Shown: one piece after another, positions 56,208-64,000 of the stretch | How the letters are laid out: every line of letters starts with the position of its first letter | Position numbering within the stretch: the first letter of the stretch is position 1 | NCBI RefSeq assembly: GCF_900107165.1 | Contig: NZ_FNOY01000012.1 | Location: 1 to 64,000 of the forward strand | DNA: 64,000 nt | DNA from: Nitrosomonas halophila | GTDB lineage: Bacteria; Pseudomonadota; Gammaproteobacteria; Burkholderiales; Nitrosomonadaceae | Direction: 5' to 3' | Notes under the pieces: model-generated | Database searches by the model: none | What the model saw: the letters and a program-made list of their open reading frames with translations, nothing else | Told to the model about the DNA's origin: nothing | Program-made: the position numbers and the translations under genes

Positions 56208-57569
56208 TCACGATGCTTCTTCACTCGCTGCTGTTGACAGTACCGCTGCACCCGGCGCGACGGGCAATACTCTCGAAGCAGGAAATTTGATCCTGAAAGT
56301 GCTGCCCACTCCCAGCTCGCTGGCAATCTCCAAGCTTGCTTGATGGCGGTTCAACACATGCTTGACTATTGCCAGTCCAAGTCCAGTTCCGCCCGTTTCG
56401 CGGGAGCGACTACGGTCGACCCGGTAAAAGCGCTCTGTCAGACGTGGGATATACTCCGATTCAATCCCAATACCGGTATCCTGCACATAAAACAAACCCT
56501 TGCCTTTTTCCAGCGTCCAATTCAAGGATATTTTTCCACCTTCGGGCGTATAACGCACGGCATTGCTGACCAGATTGCCAAACGCGCTGCGTAATTCATC
56601 TTCACTCCCCAGAACCATTGCGTCACTGAGAATATTCAAAGTGATCACATGACGTCCGGCGCTTAACGAGCGCGCTTCCTGATGAAGCCCACGCAACAAT
56701 TTCACGACATCCACGCTTTCTTCACACAGGGTATTCTGGGTATTTTCCAGGCGTGACAGAGTCAATAAGTCTTCAACCAGCCGCTGCATGCGCGTCGCTT
56801 GATGCGCCATCAGTTCCAGCGCATTTTTCTCCATTTTCCCGGATATTCTGTTCTCGTCCAACAGGGTTTCCAGAAATCCCCCGATGACTGTCAGTGGCGT
56901 GCGCAATTCATGTGAAACATTTGCGATAAAATCGCGCCGCATAATTTCGATCTTTTCAAACCGGGTGATATCACGGCTGATCAACAGTTTCTCTCTGTCA
57001 CCGTATGGCACCAATTGCAGTGAAAGCAAAATATCCTGAGAACGCAGCTGTTTTATTATCAACGGCTTATTAAAATCACCCGAGTTCAAATAAGCAACAA
57101 ACTGCGCTTGGCGGACCATCCGGGTGATATGCTGTCCAGCATCCATTTTGAGATTCAATCCCAAATGTTGTTCTGCAGCCAGATTGCACCATTCGATCTG
57201 GCCGGCCTCACCAAGGATAACGATGCCTTCCGGCATTGCGGAAGTCGCGCGTTGCAATCGATCCAGGGATATATTGAGATGCAGGCATTCTTTGTCATAG
57301 CGCCTGACAAATCGCGCCAGACGGATAAAAACTTCTCCCCACACCCCAGCGCCATCCGGCACTGCCGCAGGAGAAGGATAGCCATTACGCAACCATTGAT
57401 CCAGCGCATAAAGCTTACAGGTATGATAGACAACCAGCCATAGTGATACGAGACTGAACAGGCTCAATGCGGTGATGGCATCCAATGCAAGCCAGACACC
57501 CGCCACGATGACCGCCAGCCAAATCAGTCCGGTAAAGTGCCGCCAGATCGAATTCACGTTATCAAGCAA
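56208..57569 (-). CDS. phoR: PhoR-like sensor histidine kinase
   Basis: The protein has 453 residues. Two N-terminal membrane helices (about 14-50) are followed by a PAS domain (about 105-200, AMPEGIVILGEAGQIEWCN), the phospho-His H220 in FIANVSHELRTPLTVIGGF, and an ATPase domain with NLVSNAVRYTPEGG, DTGIGIESEYIPRLTERFYRVD and GTGLGLAIVKHVL. This layout is that of the phosphate-regulon kinase PhoR. Its usual partner phoB does not flank it in this window, so the name rests on domain order and motif resemblance. Confidence 0.85.
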   Translation of the reverse strand: MLDNVNSIWRHFTGLIWLAVIVAGVWLALDAITALSLFSLVSLWLVVYHTCKLYALDQWLRNGYPSPAAVPDGAGVWGEVFIRLARFVRRYDKECLHLNISLDRLQRATSAMPEGIVILGEAGQIEWCNLAAEQHLGLNLKMDAGQHITRMVRQAQFVAYLNSGDFNKPLIIKQLRSQDILLSLQLVPYGDREKLLISRDITRFEKIEIMRRDFIANVSHELRTPLTVIGGFLETLLDENRISGKMEKNALELMAHQATRMQRLVEDLLTLSRLENTQNTLCEESVDVVKLLRGLHQEARSLSAGRHVITLNILSDAMVLGSEDELRSAFGNLVSNAVRYTPEGGKISLNWTLEKGKGLFYVQDTGIGIESEYIPRLTERFYRVDRSRSRETGGTGLGLAIVKHVLNRHQASLEIASELGVGSTFRIKFPASRVLPVAPGAAVLSTAASEEAS

Positions 57570-57633
57570 TCAAAAAGTAGCATATCCCACATTCAAAACC
57601 CGCAGCACCTTGGCTCTGGCTGGTGGATATGGA

Positions 57634-58638
57634 TCATAGGCCGAACGTTAAGAAACGCATGATGCGCTGAGGCAGCCATTCCAGCTTGCCGGGAAAGGCG
57701 CCATGCATAAAACCGACATGCCCTCCTTGCGCAGGAAAATCCAACGTAACGCATGATGAAACATCTGCCTGCCCGGGCAAGACATGGGCTGGCAGAAAGG
57801 GATCATTGCAGGCATTCAGCAGCAGCGTCGGCACCCGAATTTGTCCTAACCACGGCTTGCTGCTCGATTTGCGCCAATAATCGTCAGTATTGCGGAAACC
57901 ATGCAGCGGCGCGGTCACCAGGTTGTCAAATTCATACAGCGTCTTGCATGCCGCAACCGCCTGAATATCCAGCAGACCCGGAAAACGCTTGTGCTTATCC
58001 AACACCTTGCGCTTCAACGAAACAAGAAAATGCTGGGTATAGACGCGGTTAAAGCCTGCGTCAAGGGCTTTGCCGGCCGCCGCCAAATCCAGCGGCACGG
58101 AAACCGCAACAGCACCCGCGATCAATTTATTGGCCTGCATGCTCTGCTCTCCCAGCCATTTTAACAAAGCATTCCCCCCAAGCGACACACCCACCACATA
58201 GCAGGGAGGATGCTGACTCATAGCCCTGCCATGACCGGCTATTCTGCGCAATATCCGGTCTATTTCAGCTGAGTCTCCGGCATGATATGCACGCGGCAGA
58301 CGATTGGGCGATCCGGAGCAGCCACGAAAATGCACCACCGCCCCCCGCCAATTCAGTGTCCGCAGCAAATGCATGATGCTCAATGCATAATGGCTGCGGG
58401 AGCTCCCCTCCAGGCCGTGCAACAGAACCAGCAGCGGCTTATTAGCGCGCCCATCGAGCCAATCGATATCGATGAAATCCCCATCATCCAGTTCCCAGCG
58501 CTCGCGGCGGTAGCTGATCGCTGGATTGGCATTCAAGAAATAAGGATAAATGGTTTGTGCGTTACCGCCAGGCAGCCATTTGGGTGCGGTATAAGGCAGC
58601 AATTGCTCGGCACTTGTTAACAGGGAGAGATCATTCAT
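57634..58638 (-). CDS. YheT-family alpha/beta hydrolase
   Basis: The protein has 334 residues. The family opening YTAPKWLPGGNAQTIYPYF, the oxyanion-region LLVLLHGLEGSSRSHYA, the nucleophile elbow VVGVSLGGNALLKWLGE, and the late GGHVGFM are all present. YheT-like proteins are cytoplasmic hydrolases or esterases of unclear substrate. The ATG at 58638 is favoured over a TTG at 58653. It is leftward with proB upstream by 51 bases. Confidence 0.88.
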   Translation of the reverse strand: MNDLSLLTSAEQLLPYTAPKWLPGGNAQTIYPYFLNANPAISYRRERWELDDGDFIDIDWLDGRANKPLLVLLHGLEGSSRSHYALSIMHLLRTLNWRGAVVHFRGCSGSPNRLPRAYHAGDSAEIDRILRRIAGHGRAMSQHPPCYVVGVSLGGNALLKWLGEQSMQANKLIAGAVAVSVPLDLAAAGKALDAGFNRVYTQHFLVSLKRKVLDKHKRFPGLLDIQAVAACKTLYEFDNLVTAPLHGFRNTDDYWRKSSSKPWLGQIRVPTLLLNACNDPFLPAHVLPGQADVSSCVTLDFPAQGGHVGFMHGAFPGKLEWLPQRIMRFLTFGL

Positions 58639-58689
58639 ATTGACTATAAACAAGCTCGATCCAACTGGGCGGTCCGAAATTCATCATCA

Positions 58690-59811
58690 TCACAAAACAA
58701 CCAAATTATTTCTATGGATAAGCTCATACTCATCAACGTAACCCAGCACAGTCTCAATCCGGCTAGTAGGAAGCTGCATGATCTTCCGTGTCTCCCGGGC
58801 GCTATAATTGACCAGGCCGCGCGCAATTTCGCGACCGCTAGTATCCAGGCATGACACGGCCTCACCGCGCTCGAAATGTCCCCGGACCTCTGCCACGCCA
58901 ATTGGCAACAGACTTTTACCTTCGGCCAACAACGCCCTGACCGCGCCCGCATCCAGCACGACACTTCCCCTCACCTGCAAATGATCGGCAAGCCACAGTT
59001 TGCGCGCAACTCTGACTGGCATGTCAGCGAGCAGGCAAGTCCCGATCGCCTCGCCTCTTGCCAAACGAACCAGTACATCCTGCGCTTTGCCTGATGCGAT
59101 GAGGGTATGCGCGCCGCTGCGTGCAGCACGCTTGGCAGCCATGACTTTGCTTTGCATGCCACCCCGCCCGATCTCACTACCGGCGCCGCCCGCCATGGCC
59201 TCGATGGCCGGATCGCTGACATGGGTTTCCGGTATCAGGGTCGCGGCAGAGTTTTTGCGTGGATCGCTCGTGTACAAACCAGCCTGATCTGTCAGGATCA
59301 CCAGGACCTCCGCTTCAATCAGGTTGGCAACCAGCGCTGCCAGATTATCGTTATCGCCAAATCGAATTTCATCGAAAACGACAGTATCGTTCTCATTGAT
59401 AATCGGTATGATACCCAGATTGAGCAAGGCCAGAATCGTCGAACGGGCATTCAGATAACGTTTGCGATTGGATAGATCATCATGGGTGAGCAGGATCTGC
59501 GCGGTCTGCAATCCATACGCACTGAAACAAGTGGCATAGGCCTGAGCCAGGCCCATTTGCCCCACAGCCGCAGCAGCTTGCAATTCGTAGAGCGCCGCGG
59601 GACGGCTTTTCCAGCCCAGACGCTGCATGCCTTCGGCAACCGCCCCGGATGAAACCAATACGATTTCCTTGCCCATTTGCCCGATGCGAAAAATCTGCTC
59701 TGCCCAGCAACCAAGCGCCTCGTGATCCAACCCATTGCCCTGGTTGGTTACAAGGCTGCTGCCGACTTTGACAACGATCCGGCGGGCTTGTTTCAGAATC
59801 GGTTGCGTCAT
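58690..59811 (-). CDS. proB: Glutamate 5-kinase ProB
   Basis: The protein has 373 residues. The amino-acid-kinase domain ([14 protein letters not shown] at the start, [50 protein letters not shown]) is followed by a C-terminal PUA domain (about 275-350). It starts proline synthesis. The ATG at 59811 lies five bases after the obgE stop; a longer frame to 59928 would overlap obgE and lacks family similarity. proA is not in the window. Confidence 0.95.
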   Translation of the reverse strand: MTQPILKQARRIVVKVGSSLVTNQGNGLDHEALGCWAEQIFRIGQMGKEIVLVSSGAVAEGMQRLGWKSRPAALYELQAAAAVGQMGLAQAYATCFSAYGLQTAQILLTHDDLSNRKRYLNARSTILALLNLGIIPIINENDTVVFDEIRFGDNDNLAALVANLIEAEVLVILTDQAGLYTSDPRKNSAATLIPETHVSDPAIEAMAGGAGSEIGRGGMQSKVMAAKRAARSGAHTLIASGKAQDVLVRLARGEAIGTCLLADMPVRVARKLWLADHLQVRGSVVLDAGAVRALLAEGKSLLPIGVAEVRGHFERGEAVSCLDTSGREIARGLVNYSARETRKIMQLPTSRIETVLGYVDEYELIHRNNLVVL

Positions 59812-59816
59812 GGCAA

Positions 59817-60869
<1,053 letters not shown>

Positions 60870-60923
60870 TCATTGCTGATAAAAAAATCTGCTCTTCTTC
60901 TCTTATATAACAGACTGAAAATA

Positions 60924-60962
60924 AAGCAAAAAGCCCCATTACAGGAATGGGGCTTTTTGCTT
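60924..60962 (-). terminator. Strong 17-bp hairpin terminator between rpmA and obgE
   Basis: AAGCAAAAAGCCCCATT and AATGGGGCTTTTTGCTT are perfect arms around the loop ACAGG. On the minus strand the stem ends in a T-rich tract (TTTTTGCTTTATTTT), so it should terminate or attenuate leftward transcription from rplU-rpmA before obgE. Confidence 0.85.
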
Positions 60963-60997
60963 CGGTGAGCACTGATCGTCAAGCGCAACCACTACGC

Positions 60998-61255
60998 TCA
61001 CACGGGAATCACGGCAACCGTCTTACGGTTCAATGCACCCTTGGTGGTAAATTGTATTTTCCCTTCCACTTTGGCAAAAAGTGTATGATCGCGGCCAATG
61101 CCCACATTGTCTCCAGGATGGAACTGGGTGCCACGTTGGCGGACGATGATGCCACCCGCCTTAATCAACTCACCACCAAAGCGTTTAATGCCCAAACGCT
61201 TGGAATGGGAATCGCGCCCATTTCTTGAACTACCGCCTGCTTTCTTATGTGCCAT
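60998..61255 (-). CDS. rpmA: Ribosomal protein bL27
   Basis: The protein has 85 residues. It has the L27 pattern [28 protein letters not shown] and [26 protein letters not shown]. It sits at the peptidyl-transferase region of the 50S subunit. It starts 12 bases after rplU on the same strand. Confidence 0.98.
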   Translation of the reverse strand: MAHKKAGGSSRNGRDSHSKRLGIKRFGGELIKAGGIIVRQRGTQFHPGDNVGIGRDHTLFAKVEGKIQFTTKGALNRKTVAVIPV

Positions 61256-61267
61256 GAACTAACCTCC

Positions 61268-61585
61268 TTATGCGGAAATACCGGTAATCTGAATTTCAGT
61301 GTAATTCTGCCGGTGTCCCTGATGTTTCTGATAATGCTTGCGCCGGCGCATCTTGAATATGCGCACTTTGTCATGCCGCCCATGACCGATCACAGTCGCA
61401 TTGACTTTGGCCTGATCAAGCAATGGCTTGCCGGTAGCGATGTTTTCACCATCCGCCACCATCAGAACCTGGTCCAGCAATATTTCGCTGCCTGCTTCGG
61501 CAGACAGTGTTTCAACTTTCAATTTGTTACCAACTTCAACCCGGTATTGTTTACCGCCTGTCTTGATTACTGCATACATATCCAT
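61268..61585 (-). CDS. rplU: Ribosomal protein bL21
   Basis: The protein has 105 residues. [38 protein letters not shown] and [23 protein letters not shown] are the standard L21 motifs. It is first of the rplU-rpmA unit. A TATAAT on the minus strand about 20 bases before the gene is the likely -10. Confidence 0.98.
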   Translation of the reverse strand: MDMYAVIKTGGKQYRVEVGNKLKVETLSAEAGSEILLDQVLMVADGENIATGKPLLDQAKVNATVIGHGRHDKVRIFKMRRRKHYQKHQGHRQNYTEIQITGISA

Positions 61586-61602
61586 CTCCCATCATAGAAC
61601 CG

Positions 61603-61631
61603 CCAATTATATCGCTACCAGCAGATTATGT
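61603..61631 (-). promoter_or_regulatory. Probable rplU-rpmA promoter
   Basis: On the minus strand a perfect TATAAT lies about 20 bases before the rplU ATG, with TACACA (4 of 6 matches to TTGACA) 17 bases further upstream. GGGAGA serves as the ribosome site. Confidence 0.5.
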
Positions 61632-61837
61632 GTAATATTTATGCGTTAGCGCACGCGGCCACAATGCTCGCGCAGCGAAAAACCCCTGCTGCCGCAGAAA
61701 AAACCAGCAACCAAGCAAATTTCAACGCGAGCCGGCAGCGCTCATGACAAATACCGGCACCCGGATGGCTCATCCTATCCAACCCGTACTCAAGACAGGG
61801 ATACTATCCCGGGCAGAATTTTTCGCGTTGGCTGTGA

Positions 61838-61846
61838 TGCTATAAT
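61838..61846 (+). promoter_or_regulatory. Extended -10 promoter of gshA
   Basis: TGCTATAAT is a perfect extended -10 (TGnTATAAT), 34 bases before the gshA ATG. No good -35 is seen, which such promoters can tolerate. Confidence 0.55.
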
Positions 61847-61880
61847 TAGCCATTCCAATTTTTATCTTTATGCTTTCCAC

Positions 61881-63179
61881 ATGCCGGTACCTCACCTCAC
61901 TATCGCCTTGAACGGGCCGATTTTCGAACTCGAGAAACGCATCCTGGATGCCATGCCGCTAATCGAGCACTGGCTGCGCAAACAATGGCATGAACATGCC
62001 GTACCGTTCTATTGTTCGGTGGATTTACGCAACAGCGGCTTCAAGCTGGCGCCTGTCGACACCAACCTGTTTCCGGGTGGATTTAACAATCTTAATCCAA
62101 CGTTTATTCCATTGTGTGTGCAGGCAATGATGACCGCGGTGGAAAAAATCTGCCCCGATGCACACAGCATCTTGCTGATCCCGGAAAATCATACGCGCAA
62201 TATTTTTTATCTGCAAAATGTTGCTGTTCTGCAGTCCATCATGCGCCAGGCTGGCCTGGATATCCGCATCGGATCACTGCTGCCGGAAATCACTCGTCCC
62301 ACGCCGGTAGCGTTGCCCAATGGCGATACCTTATTGCTGGAACCCGTGCAACGCAGGGGAAACAGGCTTCATACAGCGGATTTTGATCCTTGCGCCATTC
62401 TGCTCAACAATGATTTATCCGGCGGTGTGCCGGAAATCCTGCAAGACCTGGAACAAATTACCATTCCGCCACTGTATGCAGGCTGGGCAACTCGCCGCAA
62501 GTCATCCCATTTCAACGCTTACGACAGTGTTGCACAGGCCTTTGCCGAATTGATCGATATCGACCCCTGGCTCATCAACCCCTATTTTACATCTTGCGGC
62601 AAAGTCAATTTCCATGAAAAGGAAGGCGAAGACTGCGTCGCTGCAGCTGTTGATGAAATCTTGCGCGACCTGCAGGAGAAATACACACAATATGGCGTCA
62701 AGGAGAAACCTTTTGTCATCGTCAAGGCCGATTCCGGCACTTACGGCATGGGCATCATGAGCGTCAAAGATGGCGCTGATGTCTATAAACTCAACCGCAA
62801 GCAACGAAACAAAATGGCCACCGTCAAGGAAGGCCTATTCGTGAGGAATGTGCTGGTACAGGAAGGCGTATATACTTTCGAGAGCATACATCAGGCCGTG
62901 GCTGAACCCGTCATCTACATGATCGACCGTTACGTGGTCGGCGGTTTTTACCGGGTTCATACCGGGCGCGGCATCGATGAAAATCTGAATGCCCCCGGCA
63001 TGCATTTCGTGCCCCTGGCATTTGACACCACCTGCGTGCAACCCAACCCCACCGCCAGGCCTGATGCGGTGCCCAATCGCTTCTATGCCTACGGCGTAAT
63101 TGCCAGGCTGGCGCTGCTCGCAGCGGCGATCGAGCTGGATCGTTATGCAAAACATCCTGTACTGAATACGAACGCATGA
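61881..63179 (+). CDS. gshA: Glutamate-cysteine ligase, Acidithiobacillus-type
   Basis: The protein has 432 residues. It makes gamma-glutamylcysteine, the first step of glutathione synthesis. It belongs to the distinct family first defined in Acidithiobacillus ferrooxidans rather than to the E. coli GshA fold family. Key stretches are FSLP-like VDLRNSGFKLAPVDTNLFPGGFNNL, ILLIPENHTRN, FVIVKADSGTYGMGIMSVKDG and YVVGGFYRVHTGRGIDENLNAPG. gshB follows after 11 bases. Confidence 0.93.
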   Translation: MPVPHLTIALNGPIFELEKRILDAMPLIEHWLRKQWHEHAVPFYCSVDLRNSGFKLAPVDTNLFPGGFNNLNPTFIPLCVQAMMTAVEKICPDAHSILLIPENHTRNIFYLQNVAVLQSIMRQAGLDIRIGSLLPEITRPTPVALPNGDTLLLEPVQRRGNRLHTADFDPCAILLNNDLSGGVPEILQDLEQITIPPLYAGWATRRKSSHFNAYDSVAQAFAELIDIDPWLINPYFTSCGKVNFHEKEGEDCVAAAVDEILRDLQEKYTQYGVKEKPFVIVKADSGTYGMGIMSVKDGADVYKLNRKQRNKMATVKEGLFVRNVLVQEGVYTFESIHQAVAEPVIYMIDRYVVGGFYRVHTGRGIDENLNAPGMHFVPLAFDTTCVQPNPTARPDAVPNRFYAYGVIARLALLAAAIELDRYAKHPVLNTNA

Positions 63180-63190
63180 GGTGAAACACC

Positions 63191-64000
63191 ATGAAATTGG
63201 CATTTATTCTGGACCCGCTCGACACCATCAAGATCCACAAGGATTCCAGCTATGCCATGATGCGTGAAGCGGCAGCACGCGGTCATCAGCTTTATGTCCT
63301 GCAGCAAGGGGATCTTGCCTGGAAAAACGAGCAGGTGGTCGGTTTTGCGCGCGCGCTGGCCTTTGCCGAGCAGCCAGACACCCCCTACCACTGGTATCAG
63401 GAAGGCGTGACGGAAGCGCTACCGCTGCATCACTTCGACGCGGTTCTCATGCGCAAGGATCCTCCCTTTGACAGCGAATATATCTACAGCACTTATTTGT
63501 TGGAATTGGCCGAACGGCAAGGCGCCTATGTCATCAACAGGCCACGGGCCATCCGTGATCACAATGAAAAACTGGCCATCACGGAATTTCCTCACCTCAT
63601 CCCGCCCTCCATCGTCACCCGGCAGGAATCTCTGATCCGCGAATTTCTCGCCGAATACCAGGACATTATCCTGAAGCCGCTCGATGGCATGGGCGGTGCC
63701 GGAATTTTCCGTGTACACAGCACCGACCACAATATCGGCGTGATCTTGGAAATGCTGACCCATTATGGGACGCGCACCATCATGGCGCAGCGTTTCCTGC
63801 CCGAAATCAGCGAAGGTGATAAACGTATTCTGTTAATCGCGGGGGAGCCCGTAGCTTACGCCCTCGCACGCAAACCGAAACCCGGGGAGACACGTGGCAA
63901 TTTGGCTGCCGGCGGCACGGGCACGGCCCAGCCCCTGTCAGCGCATGACAGGGAGATTGCCGCGAAACTGGGACAGATTCTTTACCAGCGCGGCCTAATG
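63191..64000 (+). CDS. gshB: Glutathione synthase GshB (cut by the window end)
   Basis: The first 270 codons are present and the frame is open at the right edge; the family is about 315 residues. MKLAFILDPLDTIKIHKDSSYAMMREA, MRKDPPFDSEYIYSTYLLELAE, VINRPRAIRDHNEKL, ILKPLDGMGGAGIFRV and the GGTGTAQPL stretch are classic. It adds glycine to gamma-glutamylcysteine with ATP in the cytoplasm. It forms an operon with gshA. Confidence 0.97.
   Translation, partial: MKLAFILDPLDTIKIHKDSSYAMMREAAARGHQLYVLQQGDLAWKNEQVVGFARALAFAEQPDTPYHWYQEGVTEALPLHHFDAVLMRKDPPFDSEYIYSTYLLELAERQGAYVINRPRAIRDHNEKLAITEFPHLIPPSIVTRQESLIREFLAEYQDIILKPLDGMGGAGIFRVHSTDHNIGVILEMLTHYGTRTIMAQRFLPEISEGDKRILLIAGEPVAYALARKPKPGETRGNLAAGGTGTAQPLSAHDREIAAKLGQILYQRGLM

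Overview
The window looks like a chromosomal segment of a betaproteobacterium of the Nitrosomonadales (Nitrosomonas/Nitrosospira-like). The evidence is indirect. It has a PEP-CTERM/exosortase TPR lipoprotein (PrsT), a RegB/RegA redox pair, homospermidine synthase, the Acidithiobacillus-type glutamate-cysteine ligase, the hfq-hflX-hflK-hflC-DUF2065-hisZ-purA order common in betaproteobacteria, and a glycogen cluster with two GH57 enzymes. No ammonia-oxidation or carbon-fixation gene is present to confirm this. Base composition and coding density look uniform, and no large genomic island or CRISPR array was seen.

Layout. 0-8 kb: a DUF3750 membrane protein, a secreted retropepsin-like protease, PrsT, and a TviB/TviC pair making uronic-acid sugar nucleotides for an exopolysaccharide. 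8.3-15 kb: one leftward operon iscR-sufA-sufB-sufC-sufD-sufS-sufU-nfu for Fe-S cluster assembly. Its promoter carries two tandem IscR type-1-like boxes and faces a divergent RND efflux pair (15.1-19.5 kb). 19.9-25 kb: dacC, D-amino acid aminotransferase, ybeD-like, lipB and lipA, with ttcA convergent. 25.2-26.6 kb: a tightly coupled periplasmic trio of cupredoxin, DUF411 protein and cytochrome c. 27-31.7 kb: tRNA-Arg(CCG), a CorC-like transporter, a DUF3460 protein, homospermidine synthase and a DUF457 membrane protein.

31.7-45.4 kb is a carbohydrate block: glgB and glgC (divergent), two GH57 enzymes, a lipocalin, a GH63-like glucosidase, gluconokinase, an SMP-30 lactonase and an SDR glucose dehydrogenase-like protein. 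Together they could make and break down an alpha-glucan and pass released glucose to 6-phosphogluconate through gluconate. The block is followed by RegB/RegA, tRNA-Ser(GGA), a small secreted coiled-coil protein, then leftward purA, hisZ, a DUF2065 gene, hflC, hflK, hflX and hfq. 56-61.6 kb holds leftward phoR, yheT-like, proB, obgE, rpmA and rplU. The right edge has gshA and a gshB cut by the window end.

Between the genes are several families of short palindromic or terminal-inverted-repeat elements without intact transposases (MITE-like). One family has three copies (5.4, 26.6 and 52.0 kb). A second has two copies in opposite orientation bracketing the SMP-30/SDR pair (43.5 and 45.6 kb). A third has one long copy (19.5 kb) and one 51-bp deletion derivative (27.06 kb) nested in a decayed insertion sequence. 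A fourth is a 241-bp AT-rich element flanked by TA (48.6 kb). Several of them abut the 5' ends of genes.
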